Source: Sphingomonas adhaesiva (lineage in GTDB: Bacteria; Pseudomonadota; Alphaproteobacteria; Sphingomonadales; Sphingomonadaceae). From it: a DNA stretch of 64,000 nt. Positions 24,483 to 33,877 of this stretch are shown here, piece by piece (within the stretch, counting starts at the first letter, position 1; each line of letters opens with the position of its first letter). The stretch lies in NCBI RefSeq assembly GCF_036946125.1, contig NZ_JAQIJT010000001.1:62001-126000 (forward strand), given 5' to 3'. The notes under the pieces were generated by a model, which saw nothing but the letters and a program-made list of their open reading frames with translations, had not been told where the DNA came from and did not search any database. The translations under genes were made by a program, and so were the position numbers.

Positions 24483-27400
24483 ATGGTGGAAAAGTCTCTC
24501 AAGATACTGTCGGCCGCGCTCGCATCGCGGCTGACGCATCGTGCACTTCCCGGCGAGCTCGTCGGCTTCGGCGAGGACAAGCAGGCGGAGGCCGCCGAGT
24601 TCCTGGCGCAGACCGCGGCACAGCGCGCGCCGGGGCAGCCCGCCATCGCGCTGGAGGCGTTGCCCGGCGACGGCGCGCGGCGGCGGATGCGCCTCGCCAT
24701 CGTCAACGACGACATGCCGTTCCTGGTCGATTCGGTCGCCGCGGCGATCGGCGACCGCGACATCGCGGTCGACCGCGTCATCCACCCCGTCATCCGCGTC
24801 ACGCGCGATGCCGGCGGCCAGCTGACCGGGATCGAGGATGCCGGCGGCGCGAGCGAATCGATGATCTATGTCGAGCTGGAGCGCGTCGACGCCAAGGATC
24901 GCCGCGCGCTGACCGACGAGATCGCGCACCTGCTGGCGGACGTGCGCGCCGCGGTGACCGACTGGCGCACGATGCAGGCCGCGCTCGCCGCGGACGCGGG
25001 CATGGTCGACGACACCGGCGGCGACGCGGAAGGGGCGAACCTGCTGCGCTGGTTCCTCGACCGCCATTTCACCTTGCTGGGGCATGAGCGGTGGCACGTC
25101 GACGGCCGCACCGATCCCGCCGCGGCGCTGGGCATCGCGAAAAACGAGCATGACCTGCCGATCCTCGCCGAGCGGTCGAAGCGGCTGGCCGTGGAATATT
25201 TCACCGCCGGCAACGCCGCGCCGCTGCTGCTGAAGTCGTCGCTGATCTCGCCGGTCCATCGCCGCGTGCCGCTCGACCTGCTGGTGGTCCCGATCCAGAC
25301 CGCGGGGCGCGTCACCGGGCTGTCGATCCATGCCGGGCTGTGGACCTCGGCGGCGCTCAACGCACCGCCGCGCAGCGTGCCGATCCTGCGCCAGCGCCTG
25401 GCCGCGAGCGAAGCGAAGTTCGGGTTCGATCCCACCGGCCACACCGGCAAGGCGCTGACCCACGCCATCGCCACGCTGCCGCACGACGTGATGGTCGCGG
25501 TCGACGCCGCGTCGATGGAGGAGCTGGCGCTGACCGCGATGAGCCTTGCGGACCGCCCGCGGCCCAAGCTGGTGCTGGTCCCCTCCCCGCTCGGGCGCCA
25601 CCTCTACGCCTTCGTCTGGCTGCCGCGCGACGAGCTGACCACCGCGCGCCGCGTCGCCATCGCCGACATGCTGTCGGAGGCGGCGAACGGTCAGGTGCTC
25701 AACTGGGCCACCAGCATCGACGACGGGCGAATCGCGCTGCTGCGCTACACGATCGACCTGCGCGGCGCGGGGCGGCTGCCCGATGCGCTGACGCTCGACG
25801 ACCGGCTGGAAAAGATGGTCCGCGGCTGGGCGCCCTCGATCGAGGCCGCACTGACCGAGGAAGTGGGCGCCGCCCGCGCCGCGCGCCTGTCGCTGCGCCA
25901 CGCCGCCGCCTTCCCGCCGCGCTACCGCACCGGCGCCACCCCGGAGGAGGCCGCGCGCGACATCGTCTCGATCGCCAATCTGGTCGACGAGGCGGACCGC
26001 GAGGTGCGCTTCACCGCGGGCGGCGACGGGATGCTCCACCTCAAGGTCTATCGCCAGGGCGGGCCGCTGGCGCTGTCGGATGCCGTCCCCGCGCTCGAGC
26101 ATTTCGGCTTCCGCGTGATCGAGGAGATGCCGACCGCGCTGACGGACGAGGAACGCAGCTCGATCCACGATTTCACGCTGGAGACGCAGGCCGACGTGCC
26201 CGCGGTCCTCGCCGCCGCCGACACGCTGCAGGAGGCGCTGGCGCAGGTGCTGGAGGGCCGCGCGGAGGATGACGGCTTCAACCGGCTGATGCTGGAGGCG
26301 GGGCTCAGCCCGCGCGCGGTCGTCCTCTACCGCGCCTGGTACCGCTATCTGCGCCAGGCGGGGATGAGCTACGGCCTGAGCAATGTCGTCGACACGCTGA
26401 CGCGCACCCGCACGGTGACGCTGGCGCTGGTCGACCTGTTCGCGGCGCGCCACGACACCACGTCCACGATCGACGCCGATGCGGCGCAGGGCGCGATCGA
26501 CGCCGGGCTCGACGCGGTCACGGGGATCGACGACGACCGCATCCTGCGCGCCTTCCGCGCGGTGATCGATGCGACGCTGCGCACCAACGCCTTCACCGAG
26601 GCGGCGAACGAGGCGCTGGCGTTCAAGCTCGACAGCGCGAAGATCCCCGGCCTGCCCGCCCCGCTGCCGTGGCGCGAGGTGTGGGTGTACAGCCCGCGCG
26701 TGGAGGGCATCCATCTGCGCGCCGGCCCCGTCGCGCGCGGCGGCCTGCGCTGGTCCGACCGCCGCGACGACTTCCGCACCGAGATCCTGGGTCTGATGAA
26801 GGCGCAGCGGGTCAAGAACGCGGTCATCGTGCCGACCGGCGCGAAGGGCGGCTTCTATGCCAAGCAGCTCCCCTCCCCCGCCAACCGCGACGCGTGGCTG
26901 GCCGAGGGGACGGAGGCGTACCGCATCTTCATCCGCACGCTGTTGTCGATCACCGACAATATCGTCGCCGGGCAGGTGGTCCATCCCGACGGCGTCGCGG
27001 TCCACGACGGGGAGGATCCGTATTTCGTCGTCGCCGCGGACAAGGGCACCGCGACCTTCAGCGACGTCGCCAATGCGATCGCGCTCGAACGCGGCTTCTG
27101 GCTGGGCGACGCCTTCGCCAGCGGCGGCTCGGTCGGCTACGATCACAAGGCGATGGGCATCACCGCCAAGGGCGCGTGGGTTTCCGTCCAGCGCCATTTC
27201 GCGGAGCGCGGGGTCGACGTGCAGACGCAGCCGATCCGCGTCGTCGGGTGCGGCGACATGTCGGGCGACGTGTTCGGCAACGGCATGCTGCTGTCGAAGG
27301 CGATCAAGCTGGTCGCCGCGTTCGACCACCGCCACATCTTCCTCGACCCCGATCCCGATCCCGCGGCGAGCTGGGACGAGCGCGCGCGCATGTTCGCGCT

Positions 27401-29111
27401 CCCGCGCTCCAGCTGGGCGGATTACGACACGTCGCTGATCTCGGAGGGCGGCGGCGTCTTCGCGCGCGACCTGAAGTCGATTCCGCTTTCGCCGCAGGTC
27501 CGGGCCGCCCTCGGCATCGCCGCCGAGCGGATGGAGCCGACCGCGCTCATCTCCGCGATCCTGAAGAGCCCGGCCGACCTCATCTGGTTCGGCGGCATCG
27601 GCACCTATGTGAAGGCCGCGGCGGAGAATAACGCGACCGTCGGCGATCCCGCCAACGACCGCCTGCGCGTCGATGCCGAGGAATTGCGCGCGATCGCGAT
27701 CGGCGAGGGCGCGAACCTGGGCGTGACGCAGGCGGCGCGCATCGCCTTCGCCAGCCGCGGCGGGCGGATCAACACCGACTTCATCGACAATTCGGCCGGC
27801 GTCGACTGCTCCGACAACGAGGTCAACATCAAGATCGCGCTCAACCGCGAGATGATCGAGGGGCGTCTCGCGTTCGAGGATCGCAACGCCGTGCTCGGCA
27901 GCATGACCGACGACGTCGCGCACCTGGTGCTGGAGGACAACCGCCTCCAGACGCTCGGCCTGTCGATCGCCGAGCGCGACGGCGCGCAGGCGCTGCCCAG
28001 CTACGTCCGGCTGATCGAGGTGTTCGAGGAGGGCGGCCGGCTCGACCGCCGGGTCGAGGGGCTCGGCAGCAACGTCGACCTGCTGCGCCGCGCGGGCGAG
28101 GGCCGCGGGCTCACGCGGCCGGAACTGGCCGTGCTGCTCGCCACCGCCAAGCTGACGCTGCAGGATGCGATCGAGGCATCGCCGCTGGGCATGGACGAGG
28201 CGCTGACCCCCGACCTGCACGCCGCCTTCCCGCGCGCCATGCAGGAGCGGTTCGGCGAGGCGATCGACCAGCACCGCCTGCGCAGCGAGATCGTCGCGAC
28301 GAAGCTCGCCAACCGCATCGTCAACCGCATCGGCATCCTCCACCCGTTTGAGCTGGCGGAGGAGGAGGGCGCCGCGCTGGCGGACATCGCCGCGATGTTC
28401 GTCGTCGCGGAGCGCCAGTTCGCGCTGCCCGAGCTGTGGCACGCGATCGAGACGACCGCGATGCCCGAGGCCGGGCGCCTCGCGCTGTTCGACGAGGTCG
28501 CGGTCGCGGTTCGGTCGCAGATCGCCGACCTGCTGCGCGCGACCATCTCCGGCGTGGCCCCGTCCGAGGTGCTGGGCCGCCTGTCGCAGGGTGTGGCGCG
28601 GCTGGACGACGCCGCAAGCGACCTGCTGCTCGACGAGGCCCGCGCCCACTGCGCCCGCATCGCCGATACGCTGGAACAGGCCGGCGCGCCGCACGACCTC
28701 GCCGTGCGCGTGGTGCGGCTGTTCGAGCTCGACGGCGCGATCGGCCTGGCCGAGCTCGGCGTGCAGCTGGAGGTCGACGAGACGAAGCTGGCGCGCGCCT
28801 TCACCCGGCTGGGGCAGGCGCTGGGGCTCGACTGGGCGCAATCGACCGCGACGCGGATCAACCCCAGCGACCCGTGGGAGCGCCTGCTGATCGCGGGACT
28901 GGCACGCGATTTCCAGCAATTGCGGCTCGACTTCCTCGGCCGCGGCGGCACGACCGAACCGGAGGCGCTGGTCGATCGGTGGCTGGACGCGAATGCGACG
29001 CGCGTCGGTCAGTTCCGCGCCGTCATCGACCGCGCGCGCAACGCCACCGCCCCCAATGCCGCGATGCTGGCGCAGATCGCCGGCCAGGCGCGCGTGCTGC
29101 TGGGGCGGTAA
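24483..29111 (+). CDS. NAD-specific glutamate dehydrogenase, large type
   Basis: A 1542-residue enzyme of the 180-kDa NAD-GDH class. It catalyses L-glutamate + NAD+ to 2-oxoglutarate + NH4+ in the cytoplasm, feeding amino acid carbon into the TCA cycle. The N-terminal third carries ACT-like regulatory segments. The catalytic region near residues 735-1000 shows RGGLRWSDRRDDFRTEILGLMKAQRVKN split across motifs, and VPTGAKGGF with its key lysine. The C-terminal helical domain completes the length, which is normal for the family. Transcribed alone; a strong hairpin follows. The upstream gap is 65 bases. Confidence 0.96.
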   Translation: MVEKSLKILSAALASRLTHRALPGELVGFGEDKQAEAAEFLAQTAAQRAPGQPAIALEALPGDGARRRMRLAIVNDDMPFLVDSVAAAIGDRDIAVDRVIHPVIRVTRDAGGQLTGIEDAGGASESMIYVELERVDAKDRRALTDEIAHLLADVRAAVTDWRTMQAALAADAGMVDDTGGDAEGANLLRWFLDRHFTLLGHERWHVDGRTDPAAALGIAKNEHDLPILAERSKRLAVEYFTAGNAAPLLLKSSLISPVHRRVPLDLLVVPIQTAGRVTGLSIHAGLWTSAALNAPPRSVPILRQRLAASEAKFGFDPTGHTGKALTHAIATLPHDVMVAVDAASMEELALTAMSLADRPRPKLVLVPSPLGRHLYAFVWLPRDELTTARRVAIADMLSEAANGQVLNWATSIDDGRIALLRYTIDLRGAGRLPDALTLDDRLEKMVRGWAPSIEAALTEEVGAARAARLSLRHAAAFPPRYRTGATPEEAARDIVSIANLVDEADREVRFTAGGDGMLHLKVYRQGGPLALSDAVPALEHFGFRVIEEMPTALTDEERSSIHDFTLETQADVPAVLAAADTLQEALAQVLEGRAEDDGFNRLMLEAGLSPRAVVLYRAWYRYLRQAGMSYGLSNVVDTLTRTRTVTLALVDLFAARHDTTSTIDADAAQGAIDAGLDAVTGIDDDRILRAFRAVIDATLRTNAFTEAANEALAFKLDSAKIPGLPAPLPWREVWVYSPRVEGIHLRAGPVARGGLRWSDRRDDFRTEILGLMKAQRVKNAVIVPTGAKGGFYAKQLPSPANRDAWLAEGTEAYRIFIRTLLSITDNIVAGQVVHPDGVAVHDGEDPYFVVAADKGTATFSDVANAIALERGFWLGDAFASGGSVGYDHKAMGITAKGAWVSVQRHFAERGVDVQTQPIRVVGCGDMSGDVFGNGMLLSKAIKLVAAFDHRHIFLDPDPDPAASWDERARMFALPRSSWADYDTSLISEGGGVFARDLKSIPLSPQVRAALGIAAERMEPTALISAILKSPADLIWFGGIGTYVKAAAENNATVGDPANDRLRVDAEELRAIAIGEGANLGVTQAARIAFASRGGRINTDFIDNSAGVDCSDNEVNIKIALNREMIEGRLAFEDRNAVLGSMTDDVAHLVLEDNRLQTLGLSIAERDGAQALPSYVRLIEVFEEGGRLDRRVEGLGSNVDLLRRAGEGRGLTRPELAVLLATAKLTLQDAIEASPLGMDEALTPDLHAAFPRAMQERFGEAIDQHRLRSEIVATKLANRIVNRIGILHPFELAEEEGAALADIAAMFVVAERQFALPELWHAIETTAMPEAGRLALFDEVAVAVRSQIADLLRATISGVAPSEVLGRLSQGVARLDDAASDLLLDEARAHCARIADTLEQAGAPHDLAVRVVRLFELDGAIGLAELGVQLEVDETKLARAFTRLGQALGLDWAQSTATRINPSDPWERLLIAGLARDFQQLRLDFLGRGGTTEPEALVDRWLDANATRVGQFRAVIDRARNATAPNAAMLAQIAGQARVLLGR

Positions 29112-29122
29112 CGCGCCCGCAT

Positions 29123-29152
29123 CCCCCCTCTCCTCGCCCGGGGAGAGGGGGG
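29123..29152. terminator. Bidirectional hairpin between convergent genes
   Basis: CCCCCCTCTCC (29123-29133) pairs with GGAGAGGGGGG (29142-29152) over an 8-nt loop, placed between the ends of the glutamate dehydrogenase and GGDEF-EAL genes. Suited to terminate both. Confidence 0.6.
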
Positions 29153-29164
29153 GCGGTCGCGTCG

Positions 29165-31105
29165 TCAGGCCGCGGCCTGTCGTGCGCGCACCATCTGCGT
29201 CAGGTCCTCCAGCGTCATCGGGCGCGACAGGTGATAGCCCTGCGCCAGCTCGAACCCTGACAGCCGCGCCTCGATCAGCTGGGTTTCGGTCTCGATCCCC
29301 TCCATCACGCAGCGCATCGACAGCGAGCGCCCGACGCCGCGGATCGCGGCGACCAGCCGGCGACCGACATGGTCGGACAGCCGCGCGGCGAAGCTGCGGT
29401 CCACCTTCAGGATGTCGAACGGCATCTGGTGGAGCGAACTGAGGCTGGAATAGCCGGTGCCGAAATCGTCGAGCGCCAGCCGGATGCCGATCGCCTTCAG
29501 ACGGTGCATCGCCTCCACCGCCGCGGTCAGGTCGGTGACGAGCGCGTTTTCCGTCAGTTCGAAGACCAGTCGCCTCGGGTCCACTGCGGACTCTTCGAGC
29601 CGCTCCAGCATCAGGTCGATCGTGGTGCGGTCGACCAGGTCGACCGGCGACAGGTTGAACGAGATGCGCATCGATCGCGGCAGCTCGGCGCCCGCCGCCA
29701 GCACCTTTCCGAACAGCGCCAGCGTCAGCGGCCGCGTGATGCCGAGCCGCTCGGCCACCGGGAAGAACTGGTCGGGCGCCACCTTGCCCAGCGTCGGCGA
29801 TTCCCAGCGCGCCAGCGCCTCCACCCCGACGATCTCCAGCGTGGCGGTGTCGAACACCGGCTGGAACACGACCGAGAACTCCTGCTCCAGCGGGGCCGAC
29901 TGGAGCGCGGCCTCCAGCGCCTGTTCGCCACGGACCAGCTGCTCCAGCCGCGGCGAGAAGATGACGCAGCCGCCGCGCTGGTTGGCCTTGGCGTGGTACA
30001 GCGCGAAGTCGGCGCGGTCGAACAGCTCGTGCGCCGACCGCCCGGCATCGGGAAAGGTCGCGAACCCCGCCGAGCAGCCGACCGCGACGGTCACCTCGCC
30101 CAGCACCACCGGCTGGCGCAGCAGGTCGCACAGCCGCTCGCCCTCCGCCGCGGCGGCATATGCATCGCCGCGGACGATGACCCCGAATTCGTCGCCGCCC
30201 AGCCGCGCCACCATCACCCGGTCGCTCGCCACCGCGCGCAGCCGCTCGCCCAGCGCCGTCAACAGCCGATCGCCCTGTCCGTGGCCATAGGTGTCGTTGA
30301 TCGGCTTGAACCCGTCCAGGTCGAGCAGCCCGACGCTCACCCGCTCGATCGCATCCGCCTGCGCCAGCCGCTGCTCCAGCTCCGCCATGAAGAGGCGGCG
30401 GTTGGGCAATTGCGTGAGCGCGTCGGTACGCGCCAGCCGCGCATTCTCGTCGTTCAGCCGCTCGGCGGCGGTCCGCTCGCTCTGCAATGCCTCCTGCGAG
30501 GCCTGCAACTGGAGGAAACCGTCGAACGAATCGCGCAATACCTTCAGGATCACCGCGGTCACCAGCGCGACGTTGAAGGCGACCGCGATCAGGACCTCGG
30601 TCCCCTTCCACAGATTATAGGCCAGGAAGATGCCGATGACGCTGGTGCACACCATCAGCGCGGCGCGCGGCAGATATCCCAGGCAGAACACGCAACCCAG
30701 CACCGTGATCGAGATGAAGATCGCGACATGCCCGTGCTCGTACGGGCCGCCGTAACGGTCCAGGACCAGCGCCCAGGTGACGAAGCTGACCGCCATCGCC
30801 AGCGCGAGCGGCGTGATCCGGCGCAATCGCGCGACCGCGTCGACCGGCCCGGCGACCGGACGCTTCGTGGGGAGCGCCCACACCAGCATGCGGGCCAGAC
30901 AGGCAGCGATCAGCACCGCCGGCACCTGAAGCGTCAGCAGCGCGGGCGCCAGATGGCGATGGGTGAAGGCGAGCGCGGCGGCATTGACCGCCAGCAGCGC
31001 GTAGAGCGGCGGGATCTGGCGGCGAAGGTGCGACAATTGCGCCTCCGCATAACGCGGCGCATCCGTGGTCGATCGAGGAAAGCCGGGGATGACCGTCGTC
31101 TGCAT
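29165..31105 (-). CDS. GGDEF-EAL cyclic-di-GMP enzyme with membrane N-terminus
   Basis: A 646-residue protein. The first 190 residues have about six hydrophobic segments, a membrane sensor region. Then comes a GGDEF domain with LGGDEFGV intact (around residue 305) and an EAL domain with the motif EALARW and later DDFGTGYSSL, both apparently competent. It may make or break cyclic-di-GMP, or use the GGDEF domain to regulate the EAL domain. Single gene, convergent with glutamate dehydrogenase. Signal unknown. Confidence 0.93.
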   Translation of the reverse strand: MQTTVIPGFPRSTTDAPRYAEAQLSHLRRQIPPLYALLAVNAAALAFTHRHLAPALLTLQVPAVLIAACLARMLVWALPTKRPVAGPVDAVARLRRITPLALAMAVSFVTWALVLDRYGGPYEHGHVAIFISITVLGCVFCLGYLPRAALMVCTSVIGIFLAYNLWKGTEVLIAVAFNVALVTAVILKVLRDSFDGFLQLQASQEALQSERTAAERLNDENARLARTDALTQLPNRRLFMAELEQRLAQADAIERVSVGLLDLDGFKPINDTYGHGQGDRLLTALGERLRAVASDRVMVARLGGDEFGVIVRGDAYAAAAEGERLCDLLRQPVVLGEVTVAVGCSAGFATFPDAGRSAHELFDRADFALYHAKANQRGGCVIFSPRLEQLVRGEQALEAALQSAPLEQEFSVVFQPVFDTATLEIVGVEALARWESPTLGKVAPDQFFPVAERLGITRPLTLALFGKVLAAGAELPRSMRISFNLSPVDLVDRTTIDLMLERLEESAVDPRRLVFELTENALVTDLTAAVEAMHRLKAIGIRLALDDFGTGYSSLSSLHQMPFDILKVDRSFAARLSDHVGRRLVAAIRGVGRSLSMRCVMEGIETETQLIEARLSGFELAQGYHLSRPMTLEDLTQMVRARQAAA

Positions 31106-31164
31106 CCGGCGATCATAACCCCGAACGGTTTATAACTCGTCGGCGCAGCATACGCCCGCGCCGG

Positions 31165-31422
31165 TTATTTATTACAATCGCGTGGGGCGACGAACAGCCA
31201 GCTGCGCAGCGCGCTCGCCAGATTGGGCGGGTCCGGACGATCGATCCGCAGCGCGTCGACCTGTGCCACCAAAGCGGACAGCGGTAGTCCGCGCGCGACG
31301 GCCGCCGCCTCCAGCGCGGCCCAGAACACCGGCTCGAGACTGATCGAGGTTGCGTGCCCCGCGATCGTGATCGACCGTTTCACCGGCCCCGCGAAGCCGC
31401 CGGGGGGCGCGGCGATGGTCAC
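31165..31422 (-). CDS. Ribbon-helix-helix domain protein
   Basis: An 85-residue protein starting at a GTG 2 bases after the cobT stop. The core KRSITIAGHATSISLEPVFWAAL and LPLSALVAQVDALR is the RHH_4 pattern, a small DNA-binding fold. Last gene of the cobS-mntA-hepT-cobT series. Such proteins often regulate their own operon, but no operator was identified. Start codon inferred from the tight spacing. Confidence 0.75.
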   Translation of the reverse strand: MTIAAPPGGFAGPVKRSITIAGHATSISLEPVFWAALEAAAVARGLPLSALVAQVDALRIDRPDPPNLASALRSWLFVAPRDCNK

Positions 31423-31423
31423 G

Positions 31424-33247
31424 TCACTTGGTGTCGAACAGCGCGGCCAGCTGCTCGATGATCGTGCCGCCCAGCTGCTCGGCATCCATGATCGTCACCG
31501 CACGGCTGTAATAGCGCGTCACGTCGTGGCCGATCCCGATCGCCACCAGCTCGACCGGCGACTTCTTCTCGATCCACGCGATCACCTGCCGCAGATGCCG
31601 CTCCAGATACGAGCCGGAGTTCACGCTGAGCGTCGAATCGTCGACCGGCGCGCCGTCGGAGATGACCATCAGGATGCGCCGCTCCTCGGGCCGCGCCATC
31701 ATCCGGGCATGCGCCCACATCAGCGCCTCGCCGTCGATATTCTCCTTCAGCAGCCCCTCGCGCATCATCAGGCCCAGCGAGTTGCGCGCGCGCCGCCACG
31801 GCTCGTCCGCCATCTTGTAGACGATGTGGCGGACGTCGTTGAGCCGCCCGGGCTGCGGCGGGCGCCCGGCGGCGAGCCACGTCTCGCGGCTCTGCCCGCC
31901 CTTCCACGCGCGCGTCGTGAAGCCCAGGATCTCGGTCTTGACCCCGCACCGCTCCAGCGTGCGCGCCAATATGTCCGCGCTGATCGCCGCGATCGAGATC
32001 GGGCGCCCGCGCATCGATCCCGAATTGTCGATCAGCAGCGTGACAACCGTATCGCGGAATTCGGTATCGCGCTCGATCTTGTAGCTCAGCGACTGCATCG
32101 GGTTGACGACCACGCGCGCCAGCCGCGCCGCGTCGAGCAATCCCTCGTCCTGGTCGAAGTCCCACGAACGCGACTGCTGCGCCATCAACCGCCGCTGGAG
32201 CCGGTTGGCGAGCTTCGAGACCGCGGATTGCAGGTGCACCAGCTGCTGGTCGAGATAGCCGCGCAGCCGCGCCAGCTCCTCCGCGTCGCACAGCTCGGTC
32301 GCGGCGACCACTTCGTCGAAGTCGGTCGTCCAGGTGCGATAGTCGAACGCCTGCGACATGTCGGCGGGGGGACGGTTGGGGCGGACCGGCTGCATCCCCT
32401 CCTCGCCGTCGTCGCCCGGCTCGCCCTCGGCATCGTGGAGGTCGTCCCCCTCCTGCTGCTCGCTCTCGCCCTCGGCCTGCTCCTCGTCGCGCTGCTGGCC
32501 GCGCTGCTCGACCTGCTGCTCGCCCTCGGCGCCCTGCGCATCGCCCTCGTCCGATTCGTCGGTATCGCCGCTCTCGTCGCCGGCCTCCTCCTCGCCGCCC
32601 TCGTCGCTTTCCTGCGGCTCCGCCTCGCCCTCGACGAGCTCCAGATCCTCCAGCAACTTGCGCGTCAGTCCCTGGAACGCGCGCTGGTCGTCGAGCGCGA
32701 GCGCGAGGGCGGAGAGGTCGGTCTTCTCGCCGATCCATTCGCGCACGAGCGCAAGGCCGGGCTCCGCCGCCACCGGCGCGGGCTGCCCGGTCAGCGCCTC
32801 GCGCACCAGCAGCTGGAGCGCGGTCGACAGCGGCACCTCGGCACGGTTGCGCGCGCGCGTGATCGGGTCGGCGCGCAGCCGCACGTCCATCGCGCTCGCC
32901 AGATTGTCGCTGATCCCCTGGTAGCCGCGGCTCCCCAGCGCCTCGATCCGCGCCGTCTCCACCGCATCGAACACCGCGCGCGCCACCGCCTCCGCCGGCG
33001 CGGCGCGCGTGTGGAGCGCGGTATCGTGATGCCGCAGCCTGAGCGCGAAGCTGTCGGCGAACCCGCGCGCCTCCGCCACCTGATCCGCGGGCAGCGTGCG
33101 CGCGGGCATCGGCACCTTCAGATGCTTGCCCGACTGCGCCGGGGCGTCGGCGGTAAAGGCCAGCTCCAGTTCCGCCTCGTCCGACAGCGCACGCGCCGCC
33201 CCGCCGAGGACGTTCTTGAAGCGGTCGAGGGGGGTGTCGTTGGCCAT
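31424..33247 (-). CDS. cobT: Cobaltochelatase subunit CobT
   Basis: A 607-residue CobT, the von Willebrand A subunit of the aerobic cobaltochelatase that with CobS and CobN inserts Co2+ into hydrogenobyrinate a,c-diamide using ATP. An acidic, glutamate-rich linker spans roughly residues 205-285. The C-terminal VWA domain has the metal-ion site IDNSGSMRG. The start ATG overlaps the hepT stop (TGATG), and cobS lies upstream beyond the mntA-hepT pair. CobN is not in the window. Confidence 0.94.
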   Translation of the reverse strand: MANDTPLDRFKNVLGGAARALSDEAELELAFTADAPAQSGKHLKVPMPARTLPADQVAEARGFADSFALRLRHHDTALHTRAAPAEAVARAVFDAVETARIEALGSRGYQGISDNLASAMDVRLRADPITRARNRAEVPLSTALQLLVREALTGQPAPVAAEPGLALVREWIGEKTDLSALALALDDQRAFQGLTRKLLEDLELVEGEAEPQESDEGGEEEAGDESGDTDESDEGDAQGAEGEQQVEQRGQQRDEEQAEGESEQQEGDDLHDAEGEPGDDGEEGMQPVRPNRPPADMSQAFDYRTWTTDFDEVVAATELCDAEELARLRGYLDQQLVHLQSAVSKLANRLQRRLMAQQSRSWDFDQDEGLLDAARLARVVVNPMQSLSYKIERDTEFRDTVVTLLIDNSGSMRGRPISIAAISADILARTLERCGVKTEILGFTTRAWKGGQSRETWLAAGRPPQPGRLNDVRHIVYKMADEPWRRARNSLGLMMREGLLKENIDGEALMWAHARMMARPEERRILMVISDGAPVDDSTLSVNSGSYLERHLRQVIAWIEKKSPVELVAIGIGHDVTRYYSRAVTIMDAEQLGGTIIEQLAALFDTK

Positions 33248-33606
33248 CAACCGTCCATTTCCAAGGCAAGCTCGGCCGCCGCACGGATAAGCGGCACCTC
33301 GATACGCGCGAGATCGAAGATGATGTCCCGCGCAATGTTGCGATATTCGTGGCGCAGGCGGTTGCCGAAGGCCCGCATCTTCGCCACCGGCACATCCGGC
33401 CCCAGCCGAACGGCCTCGTCCGCCGGGATCTGGATCACCGCCTCGGTGATGCGCTGAAGCAATCGTTCGACCGCGAAGATCGTGCGCTCGTCGGCGGCGA
33501 ACGTATGAACCGACATTCCATCGATGAACGTCGCCACCCGATCGGCATCCTCGATCATGTCGCGCAGCCGGGACTTCGCACGCTCAGAAAGCGTCGATGC
33601 GGTCAC
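33247..33606 (-). CDS. hepT: HepT-like HEPN toxin (COG2361/DUF86)
   Basis: A 119-residue helical protein of the DUF86/HEPN family starting with GTG. HEPN toxins of HepT type are RNases whose active site is an R-x4-6-H motif. Here the region reads GNRLRHEYRN: the His and following Tyr are present, but the usual Arg five residues before the His is Gly81, with Arg83 and Arg85 close by. It overlaps the upstream mntA gene by 23 bases and its stop shares a base with the cobT start. With MntA it would form a type VII toxin-antitoxin pair. Activity is uncertain because of the motif variation. Confidence 0.85.
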   Translation of the reverse strand: MTASTLSERAKSRLRDMIEDADRVATFIDGMSVHTFAADERTIFAVERLLQRITEAVIQIPADEAVRLGPDVPVAKMRAFGNRLRHEYRNIARDIIFDLARIEVPLIRAAAELALEMDG

Positions 33607-33877
33607 GGTCGATCTCCGCCTGAAGCCGCGGCCGGTCGGCGGGTTCGGTCACGATGTCCACCGGAACGCCCAACAGCGCGCTGACGCGGTCGTCCAGCGT
33701 GAAGAAGTCCCAGCCGAGCCGCATGTCGGTGCGCAACGTCACCGCCAGATCGAGGTCGGACCGAGCGTCCGCTTCCTCGCGCGCGGTCGAGCCGAAGATT
33801 GCGACATGTTCGATCCCCATCGCGCGCAGGTCCGCGCGGTGGGTCCGCAAGCGTCGCAAAGCTTCGGCGCGCGTCAT
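33584..33877 (-). CDS. mntA: MntA-like minimal nucleotidyltransferase antitoxin
   Basis: A 97-residue protein with the nucleotidyltransferase motif GSTAREEADARSDLDLAV, matching GSx10DxD exactly. In HepT/MntA systems this antitoxin adds AMP to a tyrosine of HepT and silences it. The start overlaps the cobS stop (ATGA) and the end overlaps hepT, so it is fully embedded in the cobaltochelatase operon. A longer frame upstream to 33967 is a shadow of cobS. Confidence 0.88.
   Translation of the reverse strand: MTRAEALRRLRTHRADLRAMGIEHVAIFGSTAREEADARSDLDLAVTLRTDMRLGWDFFTLDDRVSALLGVPVDIVTEPADRPRLQAEIDRDRIDAF

Noticed and set aside
24111..30611. A 2166-codon open frame on the minus strand
   Set aside because: It is the shadow of the NAD-glutamate dehydrogenase gene in very GC-rich DNA; its low-complexity Arg/Gly/Ala composition matches no protein family.
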